In this document: positions 11,466 through 23,617 of the stretch, piece after piece
Position numbering within the stretch: position 1 is the first letter of the stretch
Layout: each line of letters opens with the position of its first letter
Source of the DNA: Posidonia oceanica
Lineage: Eukaryota; Streptophyta; Magnoliopsida; Alismatales; Posidoniaceae
DNA length: 64,000 nt
Direction: 5' to 3'
NCBI GenBank assembly: GCA_037176725.1
Contig: JAZBRS010000020.1
Coordinates: 87,738,001 to 87,802,000 of the forward strand
Translations under genes and position numbers: made by a program
Notes under the pieces: generated by a model
Seen by the model: the letters and a program-made list of their open reading frames with translations, nothing else
Told to the model about the DNA's origin: nothing
Databases searched by the model: none

Positions 11466-11895
11466 CAAGCAATGCAGGCGACACGCAAGAGAAAACGACA
11501 TAAAACACGCGAAACAATGCAAGAAACGAGAGCGGCACGCAAAACGGTGCAAGAAAACAAGACAGACACACAAAACAGTGCTAGAAACAAAGGGGGCACA
11601 CGAAACGGTGCCAAAAGCGAGGCGAGCATGCAAAATAGTGCCAAAAACAAAGCGGGCACGCGAAACGGTGCCAAAAGCGAAGCGGGCATGTAAAACGGTG
11701 CCAAAAACAAAGTGAGCACGCGAAACGGTGCCAAAAGTGAAGCGGGCACGCAAAATGGTGCCAAAGACAAAGCAGGCAAGCAAAACGGTGCCAAAAAGCG
11801 AAGCGGGCACCCAAAACGGTGCCAAAAACAAAGCGGGCACGCAAAACGGTGCCAAAAGCGAAGTGGGCACGCAAAACGGTGCCAAAAGCGACGAA
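11466..11895. repeat. Short tandem array in the B 3' LTR, period about 30 bp
   Basis: Units contain GCACGCAAAACGGTGCCAAA followed by an alternating AGCGAAGC or AACAAAGC tail. The copy number differs from the partner LTR array at about 41045-41380, where roughly three fewer units are present. Confidence 0.9.
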
Positions 11896-13920
11896 ATAAA
11901 ACCTCGGCAAAACCATGCAGATGCAAATGCAAAGAAAGAGGACAAGAGAAGCGAAAGGGGAAGCAAACAGTGCATGAGTGAGAACAGACACTGTTTAAGG
12001 GCCACGCAGAGTAGGTGTGAAGACCTACAATGGGGAGAATAAGCAAGTGGAAGGATTACCTCCATTTTGCAACTGTTTCCCACTAAACCGTCCCACGATA
12101 CTTCTCGCACGCTGCCTAAAGCTCGCAGTGCGATCAGATCGTGAAAAAGGGGGGAGAAAGTTGTAATTAGTGGTGAATCCAGGGGAAACACAACACAAAG
12201 CACTTGGAAATACGCGAAAAGGGGAGCAGAGCTGATAGATAGGAGGAGGAAGTCCTGTTCTACATGTTCGAGGAAACAGAAAGCGAAAACGATGCATGCA
12301 ACAAATGGTGTGCAAATGAATGCTGTGCAGGGGTTCAGGAGGACATACCTGGGAAATCTGAGGCCTGATCTGAGATCTGCTTGCTCCATGTTGAAGAGCG
12401 CTCCGCTGGGGTCGTCTGGGTAGCTTGTTTGAGAAGATCCAACGGTCGGATTGGAAGATATCCCAGCTTCAAGGCAGAGGGGCCAGAACAGGGGAGAAGA
12501 ATGGATCTAAGTGTACAAGGGGTCCTAGAGGTGTACAAAACAGGTCCTCCCTTGTGAATGGGAGCTAATGATGCTTGAGTGTGTGCAAAGGATGCAAAAA
12601 ACTAGAATGCATGAGTGCAATGCATGTAGAATGCAAGAAAAGACCTAAGGATGATTTTTCAGAAAATTAGGGACTTAAATGCAATTTTTGAAAGAATGAG
12701 GGTCTAAATGCAAAGATTTTGAAAAGTTCGGGGCTTTTTATGCAAGGTTTTTGAAAGCTTAGGGGTCTGAATGCAATTTTGCAAGATGCAGGGTTCAAAA
12801 TGCAATCTAATAAGGTAAACATGCACTGGAATAGGCTTTGCAATCATATGGAGGATCTATATGCAATTTTAAAACATGCAGGGGTTGAAATGCAATTTTG
12901 TAAGAAAAATGCAAGCTAAATGCATGCTATGCATGATGTAGAGGACCTATGTGCAAAATCAGGAAGCAAGAGCTAAGCATGCAATGCAGTAAATAGAGGA
13001 TGCAAACAAAATGCATGATAACAGCTCAAAGGACCAACATGCAAATAATGCAAAGATCAGGACTTAATAGCAATTTAATAAGATAACAGCAAGCATTTAA
13101 ATGGCAATTAACATCAAAAGGACCTAATTGCAAAAATAAAAAACATGCTGGGGCAAACAATAAAGCATAGCAAGCCATGTTAAACCAAGAACGGACTGAT
13201 ATGCAAATATGGCAACTTACTGGACTAGATTTAAAGAAGTACAACTAGGATCACAACAACAGAGGACCATCATGCAATAAAAGAAACATGCAGGACTTTA
13301 ATTAAAAGGCAACTAAAGAACATGAACTGTATGTGGATGAAAGTGCAAATAGGCAGGATTACAGGTTTTAATTGCAATTCAATAAGATTCTACATTCAAT
13401 ATAACATAAATCTTAACTGATCAGGACCTAAACGCAATATTAAAAACTTCATATGACATGAATGCAATGTGGGGAAAATAGAGTAAGTTAACAGAAAAAT
13501 AAAAAAAAACGAAACGGTTTACCTGCTACAGGGGGGGCCGTCGGAGCTTCTCTGGCGAGTCTTCTGGATCGGTGGAGGAGGGGTGACGCGGGGCGACGGA
13601 GCGTGGGGAGAGAGCGGCGAGACGCGGCGGAGGCAGGGGGGACCTGCGGCGGAGCGTGGGGCGACCGGACAGTGCGCGACAGCTGCTACGGGGGTGGCCG
13701 GCGCCGGAGAAGATGATAACTTCGGCGAGGTCGTGTGGGCGGCACAGGCGATGAAAATCCTCGGGGAAAGGCCGAGGAGCAAGAGGGAGAAGAGAGGAAT
13801 CCGGAGGAGGGTTGCTTCACCCCTCACGCGCGCTGGAGGAGGCCACCCATCCAGGAAGCTTTCGACCAGCCGAAGGAGAGTGGGAACGGTGGAGGGCGGC
13901 GGCTGCTGGTGCGGGGGAGG

Positions 13921-14511
13921 TTAGGGGGCGTCGCCGGAGGTCCGAGGAAGATGATGGAGCTTCCAGGAGCGCATTCTACAGCCTGGAGCGAGATCTGGTT
14001 CAGCAGAGCTCCGCCTGTGGTGGCTGAGGTGGATGCGGCGTTGTGCGGCGTTCCAGGCCGAGCCAAGGGTACGGGCGGCTAGGTGGTTGTCTCGGGAGTG
14101 CGTGGGAGGAAACGGAAGTGGATTCCACTGAGTGTGGAAGAAGTTATGGAGGTTTGAAGTTTTTGGGCAAAAAGGGGACCCAAGTGTTTGTAGTGGACTG
14201 TGAGGAGTGTGGGAGGTTTCAGGATGCGATTTTGGATGGCTCGGGAAGGAGGTTGGTTGGTGAGTCTGATGGCAAAGTTCTGGAATTTTAGGAGGCTCGT
14301 GGTGGTGGATTTTCAATGGAGAAGGTCGGTCTGAAAGGTGTTGGGTGCTGAAGGCTTTGGAGGTCGATTCCGGGAAGGATTCAGGGTGTTTTTGGGTTCT
14401 GGAAGAAGGGTGAGAGAGCTGGAGACTTGGTGTTTTTAGGTGTGTAAACCGAACCCCTTTTTGGATCCAAAATCTTAGGTTTTTTTTTCCTTCAAAGTCT
14501 GCTGGTTTCAA
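13921..14511 (-). other. Open frame inside the LTR, sense strand (196 codons)
   Basis: A Pro/His/Ser/Thr-rich frame with motifs LQTLGSPF, HTQWNPL and NHLAAR that recur in the same frame in both LTRs of A (minus, 23618-24436 and 35682-36500) and in the other B LTR (minus, 43533-43991). The last is cut short by a TGG to TAG change. It has no recognisable domain. It may simply be untranslated LTR sequence with few stops because of its high GC content. Confidence 0.25.
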
Positions 14512-16330
14512 TGGTCAATGGGAGAGGGCATGGGTCTTTGTCCTTGGTTTCAGGCCACAGGGCAAGGTGGTGATGGAGGTCGTGGGTAGTGGGGAGTGCT
14601 GGGAAGTCAAGGTGGCTGTCAGGTGAAGGTTTGAAAAAAAAAACCAATGAGGGAGAGGTGTTGTCGTTTGCAGGTTGTGAGAGGAGGAGAAGAATGGAAG
14701 AAGAAGAAGAGAAGGAGGGAAGAAGAAGGAGAAGACAGGCTGTGGGTTGGGCCTAGAACACAGTAGAGAGAAAAAAAAAGGAAATGAAAGGGGAAGAGAG
14801 GAATGAGAGGTGGGTTGGACCAAAAGCAAAGGAGGAAAAAGAAATGGAAAAGAAAGGAAAGAAGAAAAAGAAAGGAAGAAAAGAAAGAAGGAAATAAAAA
14901 TAAAAATAAATAAAAATAAAATAAAAATAGAAAAGGATGGGAAGAGTTTTTAGAATGGTTGTGTTTAGGTTAGGATTTTAATTAGGTTTTTTAATGATTG
15001 TTTTTAATTAGTTAATTAGGATTAAAGAGTTTTAGTTTTGATTAGGATTTTGAGTTTTCTTTAAATGGTTTTTGATTTTGTTTAAATGTTTGTTAAGTTT
15101 TGAAATTGTCTTTTAGTTATGTTTTTCTTGTTAAGTCTTTGGGATTTTTGATTAGGTTTTTTAATGATTGTTTTTAAATTAATTAGGGTGAGTTTTAGCC
15201 TTTGATTTTAATCTTTTTTAGGCTTTTGTTTAAGTCTTGTTTTAAATTTGGTTTTGTTTGTTGAATTCTTTTAATATTTTTTAGTTAAGTTTTTCTTGTT
15301 TAATTAAGTGTTTTTAAATTTTTGATTGTTTGCTTTTAGATTTGTTAAGTGTTCTTTAATTAATTACTTGTCTTAATGCTCTTAATTAATTACTTCTTTT
15401 TTAGGATTTTGATTTGTTTTTCTTTTGTTTTAGGGTTTTTAAAGGTTTTCAAAGGTTTTTAAAAGATTAGTAAGAGAAGAGAGGAGGAAATTGGAAAGGA
15501 GAGGAAAAGGGAGAAATGGAGGAATAAATAAGAAAGAGAGGAGATGAAGGAAAGTAATTTTTTGAAAATCAAAGAAAATGGTAAAAATAAGATAAAAATA
15601 GGAATAAGGTTGAGAACAGAAGGAAGTACAAGGGGGGCCCACAGCCAGACAAAAAAGAGGGAGAAAAGGGGGTGAAAAGAAGGATGATAATCAGGAGAGA
15701 GAGAGAGAGGAGAGAGAAAAGAATAATCTAGGAGAGAGAAAAGGATAATTTGGGTAAATGGAGGTCTTAGAGGTTTCAAAAAGGAGTGAAATTTGATGAG
15801 TGTGTAGTCTAGGGTCTCTAGTCTTGCCCCCAGCATTTTGGTTTGGTTTTGCGGAGGTTTTGGAAGGGTTTTGAGGTGTAGAAAAAGGGTAGTTTTGCCT
15901 AAGTTTCTTAGGGTTTTTAGGGGTGGTTTTGGTTTGAAAGTTTCTAGGATTTTTGGTGGGCTTGTTAAGTCAAGGATGGTGAGTTTTCCTATGGTTTTTG
16001 GTTAGTTTTTGGGTTCGGGAAAGGGGTGTAATCCTAGGTTGAGTTTGGGCTTGTTTTGGAGGGAAAGAGAGAGGGAGAGGTGTGGATTTGGACCTAGGTT
16101 TGGATGGTTTTAGGGTAAGGTCTTGGATGGTTTCAGGGTAAGGTTTTGAGAGGGTTTTGGGGTGGTTTTCTGGGTTAGAAAATGGGTGTAGTTCCAGGTT
16201 TTGGTGTTGGGGTTTGAGGTGGAGTTTTGATTTGAAAGGAAGGGTGAGGGGAAAGGTGTAATTTTGGGTTTTTTCCCTCGCCGCCCGAGAGATCTTGCCA
16301 ATTCAGCCTTGTCGAAATGGGGTGTCAACA

Positions 16331-16343
16331 GATGCCCCTCCCT
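16331..16343 (-). other. Polypurine tract of element B
   Basis: On the sense strand an AGGGAGGGGCATC tract lies directly before the 3' LTR, the expected plus-strand primer. The same tract precedes the 3' LTRs of A (26351-26363) and, in a variant, C (49268-49279). Confidence 0.85.
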
Positions 16344-17392
16344 GAGCGAGGTCATGGGGACCGAGACCGCTGCTCAGGGTTGAGAAGACGCCCCATTTGA
16401 CTGGAGAGCCAAAAGATACTGTAGACGTGAGTCACTTATTCGGTGGATGCACCGAAATTCATGACTCGTCGCCGAATGCGGATGAATGTTGATGTAATGC
16501 TTACGCTAATGCAAATGTGATGCCTACGCTAATGCCCATTGCGCTATACTCCTCTGGGGGGGAAAGCGGGTGATGCATGCACGCAGAAAAGGCAGAGAAT
16601 GCAATGCAGGATCGCCGGACAATACTTCGGGAGAGCCGGACGAGGGGGTGCGCTGAGCGGTGTGCAACTCTAGCGCGGGGGTGCCGTTTGCCAAGCTTTT
16701 GCTGTAGGCATAGGCGATGCAAGTGCTGAAAGTAAAAGGGCTGAATGTAAAGATGCTGTGGGTGTGCATGCGATGGTGGGCACGCAATGCCCGGGAAAGC
16801 GGAATGCGGAGGTTAGTGTAAGGACCACAGAGGAGTAGCAGCGCAATAAGGGTGCGATGTTATGCAATGTTATGCAGTCGAATGTAGGGTATAAACAGTG
16901 GAGCGCTGGGCATACGGAACCGGGAAAACGTTCCCAAGGCCGCATACTACTGCGAGTATCATCCAAAGCCGGCAAGCTGCGAAAGTCTTGCGGGTGCCGA
17001 GGATGATACCTTAGGCAATACACGAGCCAGGGGTTCGAATCCTAAGCACGCCATGCCCGTGCAATGATGGAATGCAGCACTAGGACTGACCCTACAGAGG
17101 ACACAGGGAAGCTATATGATGTCATGCAATGAAATGCTAATGTTATGTAGTGGAATGTAGTGTATAAACAGTGGAGCGCCGGGCATGCAAAACCGAAAAA
17201 ACGATCCCAAGGCCGCGCACTACTGCGAGTATCATCCAAAGTCGGCAAGCTGCGAAAGTCTTGCGGGTGCCAAGGATGATACCTTAGGCAATACACGAGC
17301 CAGGGGTTCGAATCTTAAGCATGCCATGTCCGTGCAATGATGCGGTGCTGATGCCATGCCACACAATGCTATTAAACTATGACGAAAGGGGT

Positions 17393-17412
17393 GATAAGTT
17401 AACGGACTTATC
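17393..17412. repeat. Hairpin module, GATAAGT/ACTTATC variant (B)
   Basis: The 7-bp arms are perfect around the loop TAACGG. It is the same architecture as the 49-bp units at 19270-19514 but with a G-C pair replaced by A-T in both arms, so the pairing is preserved. Confidence 0.8.
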
Positions 17413-17669
17413 GCCGAATAGTTATGGGGTATCGGCCCTCTGAAGAGTTGACGGACTCACCACCGGATAGTTTAGGGCTATCAGCCCGAACGAGGAGTTA
17501 ACGGACTCATCACCAGATATTTTAGGGCTATCAGCTCGAATGAGGGTGGAAAGGGGGCGGGATACCGAACCAGAAGGTGCGGCAGAGGTCCAGACACGCT
17601 CCTGTGACAGTTGGGGATGTCAGCCCAATGCAGATGGAAGTGGGATACCAATGGGTAGCAAAATAGATG

Positions 17670-17696
17670 CCCCTGGTATCAGGATGATGCCAGGGG
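17670..17696. repeat. CCCCTGG hairpin (B)
   Basis: Arms CCCCTGG and CCAGGGG pair perfectly. The inner bases TATC and GATG extend the stem with one T-G wobble. Equivalents lie at 27719-27745, 27889-27915 and, with longer arms, 48513-48542. Confidence 0.75.
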
Positions 17697-19269
17697 ACAG
17701 CCGAAGCGCTCCTGGCACCGATATGCGAGGATGGATAGATGAATGGATGATAGGTTGACGAACCTATCGCCGGGCAGTTAGGGGTGCCAGCCCGGATGCA
17801 AAGAATGAGGGATGCGGATGGATACATAGAAAACAGGAAACCCCCCGTGGTGGGTGTGCAATGGTCTCAGCGCAGGCACGCTTCGTAGCATCACGAGGTG
17901 ACAAACGAGGGACATGCCGTTCATCCAGGACCTGCCCAACGCGGTGGGCGGCAAAACTTTGAAAAACGCAGAGCCTCTAAGCAAGGTCAGGCAAAGAGTG
18001 CTCATCCTTGGCTCCGATTTTCGAAAACAGGGCGAAGAGAAGGTAAGTTATTACAGCATGCATTTTTTGGTGGCTTTGGACTCAAAAGTAACTGCGCTAA
18101 AAGGGTGCTTCTGCACTTCCTGACTCAGGAGACTCGATCCTCGAGCAACGCCATGCCGAGTTGTGGTCGGTGGCTCTCTTTCTCACTCTTGGCTCGGGAT
18201 GAGGCTTTGGCTTTGCAGAGAATAGCCTTTGGCTGCAGGCAGCTAGCAGAAGCATTGGATGTAGCTTCACAGCCTCCGTCTTAATTCCTCGGGGACCGAC
18301 TACCGCTTTTGACGCTCACAGGATGATGTTTCTTTTCCCCTCATGAGTGATTGGATCTGCATCTAGCCTTCTTGGAAATAAGTGTTGTCTGCACAGGGGT
18401 TGGAGCGTGCTGCTGCGCTCAGAGGGTGGGGCCAAGTCCTCCAGATATGATGTCTTGTGCAGTTGCCAGTGTGGCGCTTGATGTTGATAACTGAGGTGGC
18501 TTTGACACTCGTCCGAATCACTCCTCTCATGAGCGCCTTCTTTCTTCAACTTCTTTCTTCATTTTTCTTTTGTGCTCAGCATGCATATCAAGTTATCATA
18601 TTCTTTTACTCACATGATCTCCAATCTTTTGGGATATGCATGTCTTCGCCCTCTTGGGGTAGCGGTCCCTGATGAGGCATTAAGAGTTCGGCTGATCTGC
18701 GTACACCCTCAGCCTCTGCAATGTGTGCTTGCAGCCTCTGGCTATGCTCCGCTCTGCTTCGGTCCTCTCCATGTTCGATGGACTCTCTCGATAAGGTGCA
18801 TCTCGCTTGTAGTGTTCTAAAACTTAGCAAGATGCTCTATTCTGCTCTCAATCTCACTTTGTAGCCACATGCAAGAGATAGCGCTGTTCGGGTGAGTTCT
18901 GCCTGAGATTGGCACTGCTTGACATCCTCCAGGCGCTGCTTACTTGTCCATAGCCAGGTTTCTGATTATACAAATGTTTATGGGTTTTGTAATTTTTAGA
19001 AGGGAAGGGACAAGCATGTTTTTAGGTTTTTGCATTGGTTTTGTATTTTTTATGGTTTTTCAGGTTTAAGAAAACATAAAAGGGAAAACCAACAGCAATG
19101 CGAGAAAATATTTTTACGTTTTTTGATTTTCTTGATTTTTTGGTGCTTTTGCTCTACAGGATGCATGAAATGACATGTATGTGCAGGAGATGACATGCGT
19201 GATGACAGATATGTACAGGATGGCATGAATGCATGAGATGATAGCTATGTGCAGAGGGACGTGCAAGGT

Positions 19270-19514
19270 GAAAGGTTGACGAACCTATCGCCGAATAGTT
19301 AGGGATATCAGCTCGAATGATAGGTTAACGGACCTATCGCCTAGCAGTTAGGGTTGCCAGCCCGAATGATAGGTTAACGGACCTATCACCGAGCAGTTAG
19401 GGTTGCCAGCCCGAATGATAGGTTAACGGACCTATCGTCGAGCAATTAGGGTTGCCAGCCCGAATGATAGGTTAACGGACCTATCGCCGAGCAGTTAGGA
19501 TTGCCAGCCCGAAT
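19270..19514. repeat. Five 49-bp tandem hairpin units (B)
   Basis: Unit starts at 19270, 19319, 19368, 19417 and 19466, each exactly 49 bp. Each unit has arms GATAGGT and ACCTATC around the loop TAACGG (first unit slightly divergent), followed by a tail with GCAGTTAGGGTTGCCAGCCC. Related single units occur in A, C and D. Confidence 0.92.
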
Positions 19515-19670
19515 GATGAGATGAATGCAAGAAGTAGAAGGGATGCATGCTTTTTAATGAGTTTTGTTGATTTTATACTTTTTATGATTTTCAGGCAAGG
19601 CAAAAAACCGCAAAAACAAAACAAAACGAAAAGAAAAGACAATGCAGAAAACAAAAGAGAGGTTAGAAGG

Positions 19671-19779
19671 GCTTACCTGTCAGCAACCTCGGGAGGGAGG
19701 TGCTGGGTTCGCTCCTACGCTGCTGATGTTGTCGGCGGGGAGCACTAGGGCTGCAAAAGTTGGAGAAGAACTTACCTGG
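19671..19779 (-). promoter_or_regulatory. Two candidate 5' splice donors after B gag
   Basis: On the sense strand CCAG|GTAAG (about 19771-19779) and ACAG|GTAAG (about 19671-19679) match the plant donor consensus. One donor in the same place is kept in A (29829-29837) and one in D (54200-54207). In related Tat/Ogre elements an intron after the gag region is known. Here use of the site is inferred. Confidence 0.5.
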
Positions 19780-19910
19780 ATGACGCTGCACCTGGTCTTA
19801 CTGTCGACGCTGCCGTTGCATCTCCGAGCGTCCCTCGGACGAGATAGGGAGGACGGGAGAAGAGGATCGCGCCGATGGGATCAGAAGGATCCATCGGAGC
19901 AGAGCGGGAT

Positions 19911-21484
19911 TCAGAAAAGATTGGGGTAACCCCCCGAGGTTCCGGCGAAGGAAGGATTGGCTACACTAAGGTGTGCAAGTGCAAGTGCAGGTGTATGTGT
20001 ATGTGCAGGCTCCTGCTCGCCAACGCTGATGATCCTGCGGTCGATCAGGCGTTGAACGGCATCCCGGAGAGCGAGGCAATTGTCCGTCGAGTGCCCGGTG
20101 GCCCGATGGAAACTGCAGAACTGATCCGTATCATGCCACCATGGAGGGGGATTTGGTGACAGACGGACAGCCGGGAGCCTCAGGAGCGACTCAACTTGAG
20201 GGAAGATGACGCTTAGTGGTTCGGGGAGAGGCGTGTAATCACACTCAGCCCGACGAGGTCGTCTTTGCCCTGGATGGAGTCCTTGCTGAGCGAGTGCGAT
20301 GTGATGCACGGGCTCGACGGTGGCAGTGTGCTCAGTGGGTGCAAAATTAGGTGCGTGCTCTAGCAGAAAAGGGTCTAGTTGACTCTCTACATAGACAGGC
20401 TCTTCGGGAAGATCGACACATAACTCGGAGAGCTGTTCGGAGCGGTCAGGAGTGGAGCTGTTATTGTTGTTACTGCGGCGATTGCTGGAGATGTTGGCCT
20501 GCCTAGCCAATGCAGAAAGTGCGGGGAAATGCCCACTTCGCAGTGAGCTTTCCACGCAGACACCAGCCCTAATCAGCGATGCATGACTAGTGATGTGCTG
20601 AATGCAAAGCAGAGTCCCAATCGCTGGCAGCGCCCCTTTAACGATCATCTCGATAGAATCCTCCTCGGAGGGTTTATCTTTGACCTGGGCGGCTAAGGAG
20701 CCCCAACGACCGACATACTCCCCGAATGGCTCTTGGTGTCTCTACTGGATGGTGATAAGATCCTCCCTCTTGGGGATCAGGTCGAGGTTGAAAGCATACT
20801 GCTCAAGGAAGGCCTGAGAAAGATCGGTCCAAGTTCGAACCGCTGCCATGTTAAGGGAAGTGAACCACTTGAGCACGGGGCCGGTCAAACTCTTCTGAAA
20901 CAGGCAGATAAGGAGCCTTTCATCAGCCTGAAGCTGAGCAAGGTCCCCGCAGTATGCCTTCAGATGCGAAATCGGACAGCCTTTACTATTGTATTTATCG
21001 AAGACCGGGATGCGGAACTTCGAAGGGAGTGCGGCCTCGGGAATGAGACAAAGGTCGCGAAACTGGTAAGACTGGTGGTCCTTGCCCTGCACTAGACGTA
21101 GTGCTTTCTCCAGAATGTCCATCCTGTCATTGATGGGGTCTGGATTGGCTGCCATAGGAGATAAGGCGACAGGGGCAGGGACCACATACGCCGAGTGGGT
21201 CGCACCTAAGTGCTCCTCCGGATCCACCATCACGTCGCCTGATGGAGCAACGGGATGGCCGACGCATCCGTGCGTGCGTGCAGTGTAGGTAGGAAAGTAT
21301 GTTGGGTACTGAACCTGATGCAAGGGAGATGGATGGGCAATATGCTGTGTGGTGCGAGGTACAGATTGTTGGAGCAACAGTTGCTGCACAGGCGCGATGC
21401 TGGGCAGCAAACCAGCGGGATACTGTGCTCCAACTAGCCCAAGAGACTGATCACTAGGAAAGGGAGTTGTATGCAATGCATAGT
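19911..21484 (-). pseudogene. gag: Element B gag, C-terminal two thirds
   Basis: Continues the gag whose 5' part is at 38413-38988; the two were one gene before element A inserted. The frame carries the capsid core (FTSLNMAAVRTW, LEQYAFNLDLIPKRED) and the zinc knuckle CSFHRATGHSTDNC. A TAG at 20742 replaces the CAG (Gln) found in A. After the zinc knuckle the frame ends at 19911, where A also ends. Comparison with D indicates that a shared small deletion shifted both A and B out of an older, longer C-terminal frame. The gene is broken by the insertion and by the stop. Confidence 0.93.
21480..21484. repeat. Target site duplication of A, left copy (ATAGT)
   Basis: Identical to 38413-38417. It lies inside B gag, and one copy aligns without gaps to the corresponding gag bases in A. 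Confidence 0.95.
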
Positions 21485-22129
21485 TGTAGTAATCCCGGTG
21501 TTCGGATCATCCATGCACGATGCCAAAGCTCGCGTGCACCGATCGGAATCAGGCTCACTATAAGCGGCTATGTCCGAGAAGGAAGACCTAACTCGAAAAC
21601 ATTTAAAAAGGGGAAAAAAGGGAAAGAAAAGAAGATGATAAGACAAAATCGGAGTCTCCACCAAGTCTATTAAATCGGGAGACGAGGAAAACCGGGGAAA
21701 TGCGTGAATAATCACGCAAAACCAAGCGAAAGATGCAAAGCAAAGCGATGCAAAAGAAATAAGATGCAAATGAATGCAAATGATGTGACTCGTGCCTAGG
21801 ACAAGGGCAATATGGTCATTGCGGGCCAAGAGAGGGTAAGGACTCCTGTTACGCGCGGGGAAGGTGTTAGGCACCCCCGACACGCCCGAGAATCGGTCTT
21901 TCTAGGCTTACGCTCGCATATGCAGGGAAATGCAGACTTTGAATGCCTAAGTGCCAATGAATGCCTGTCTAAATGCTCAAAGGTGTGCTCTAAGTGATGA
22001 AAGACGGTGCAAGGAAGTAAACGTGCAATCTAAGCGCTCAGCAACGCTGTCTGTGTTCCGAACCGGGCGAAACCTGGCTCGTGAGAACTCTGGACAGTAA
22101 GCATCATTGCCCTATATGCAAATGCAGGC

Positions 22130-22830
22130 GATAAAACCAAAACGGCGGGGAAAACGGGCAACGCAATCGACATGCAAGGGAAACCGCGTAAAACACTGCG
22201 AGGAACGAAACAAATATGCAAAAGATGCGAGAACAGGGTTGTCATGCAAAATGGGGCAAGAAATGGAACAAGAACGCAAAACCGTGCGAGAAAACGAAAG
22301 AAGCGCGCAAAACTGGGCAAGAGGACACCAGGGCACGCAAAACGAGACGAGAAGACGAAAGGGTACGCAAAACGGTACAGGAGAACAAGACTGCGCGCAA
22401 AACGAGGCAAGAAATCTAAAGGGCACGCAAAACAGAGCGGGAAAACTTGAAAACGCGCAAAAAGAGGCGAAAAACTAAAAGGCACGCAAAACGGTGCAAG
22501 ATAGAGAAGTGGCATGCAAAACGGAGCGAGAAAACTTGAAAACCCGCGAAACGGTGCAAGAAAACTAAAGGGCACGCAAAACGGTGCAAGACAAAGGGGC
22601 GGCGTGCAAAACGGAGCGATAAAACATGATGGCACGCAAAACGAGGCGAAGAAACTAAAAGGCACGCAAAACGGTGCAAGATAGAGAAGTGGCGCGCAAA
22701 ACGGAGCGAGAAAACTTGAAAACACGCAAAACGGTGCAAGAAAACTAAAGGGCACGCAAAACAGTGCAAGACAAAGAAGCGGCGTGCAAAACGGAGCGAT
22801 AAACTGAAGGGCACGCAAAACGGTGCAAAT
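22130..22830. repeat. Short tandem array in the A 3' LTR
   Basis: Imperfect units of about 28-30 bp built on GGCACGCAAAACGGTGCAAG with variable tails. Same location and core word as in B, but a different higher-order pattern. The partner array is at 34194-34894. Confidence 0.88.
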
Positions 22831-23617
22831 GGCATGCAAATGAATGCAGTGCAGGGGTTCAGGAAGATCTACCTGGAGATCCGGGAGTCTGATCGGAGAT
22901 CAGCTTGGTCCATGCTGAAGAGCGCTTCGCTGCGGTCGCCTGGGCAGCTTACTTGAGGAGATCCGACGGTCGGATTGAAAGATATCGCGGCTCCGGAGCA
23001 GAAGGGCCAGAATAGGAGAGAAGAACAGATCTAAGTGTTCAGGAGATCCTAAGGGTGTGCTGAAGGTCCTCCCATGTGAATGAGAGCTAGACATACTTAA
23101 GTGTGTGAAAAAAGTGCTAAGTGCAATGATGCATGGATGCAATGCGTGGAAAAATGCAGAAAAGGACCTAAGAATAATAAAACCAAGTTGCGGGGCTTAA
23201 GCTAAAAGGAAAAAAGAGAACTGCGAGTGGACTAATGTGCAAATGAACAGAACTGCAAATACTTAATGCAATTTCATATGGTTTTAAATCAGATTTAAAT
23301 GAGTTTAGAACTGTGGAGGACCTGAATGCAATATTAAGAAACTTAAACGAACCTAATGCAATACAAATGTAAAATTCTTAAGCTAAGAAAAAAAATGAAG
23401 AAAAAAGAGGAGTCGGCCCGCTGCTCGCTACAGGACCTGAGACCGGAGTTTCGCCGGCGCAGACCTGGAGCGGCGGAGGAGCGGGAGGCTTGGCTCGGGC
23501 GGAGCGCGGGGGATGCCGGCGCGGTGAGGCGGAGCAGCGGGCGGCGTGCGGTGGCGCGTGGGGGCGTCAGACGGCAGCTCGGCTCGCGGTTGGAGCTGCC
23601 GGTGCCGGAGAAGACGG

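Larger units (their letters stand above)
10841..16330 (-). repeat. Element B 3' LTR (5490 bp)
   Basis: Pairs with 40429-45820. Visible parts on the plus strand are: a conserved block at about 11152-11234 shared by all LTRs here, a roughly 30-bp tandem array at about 11466-11895, a stretch dense in ATGCAA and CATGCA words at about 12540-13060, a GC-rich part at about 13500-14450 holding an open frame on the sense strand, purine tracts, and AT-rich sequence at about 14890-15440. It is about 98 bp longer than its partner, mostly from extra array units and a short indel near 11265. Confidence 0.93.
16344..19670 (-). other. Element B 3' non-coding region
   Basis: About 3.3 kb between gag and the polypurine tract, homologous to 26364-29828 (A) and 51660-54199 (D). 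It contains no domain-bearing frame. Contents in plus-strand order: two copies of a structured module ending in a Pol III B-box-like GGTTCGAATCC (about 16920-17050 and 17200-17335), hairpin modules with GATAAGT/ACTTATC and related arms (17393-17530), the CCCCTGG hairpin at 17670-17696, a conserved block around the CCCCCCGTGGTGGGTG phrase (about 17840-17950), a long stretch shared with A and D (about 18120-18960), and the five-unit hairpin array at 19270-19514. Confidence 0.8.

Noticed and set aside
18120..18960. Possible gene in the conserved 3' region of B (also A 28380-29240 and D 52985-53830)
   Set aside because: Only short frames with stops and no domain. The conservation is at nucleotide level among related elements.
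22030..22839. 269-codon frame rich in Phe/Cys/Pro repeats in the A LTR, and its copy at 34094-34903
   Set aside because: It is a translation of the short LTR tandem array. The repeats are built on AAAACGGTGC and show no protein-like constraint.
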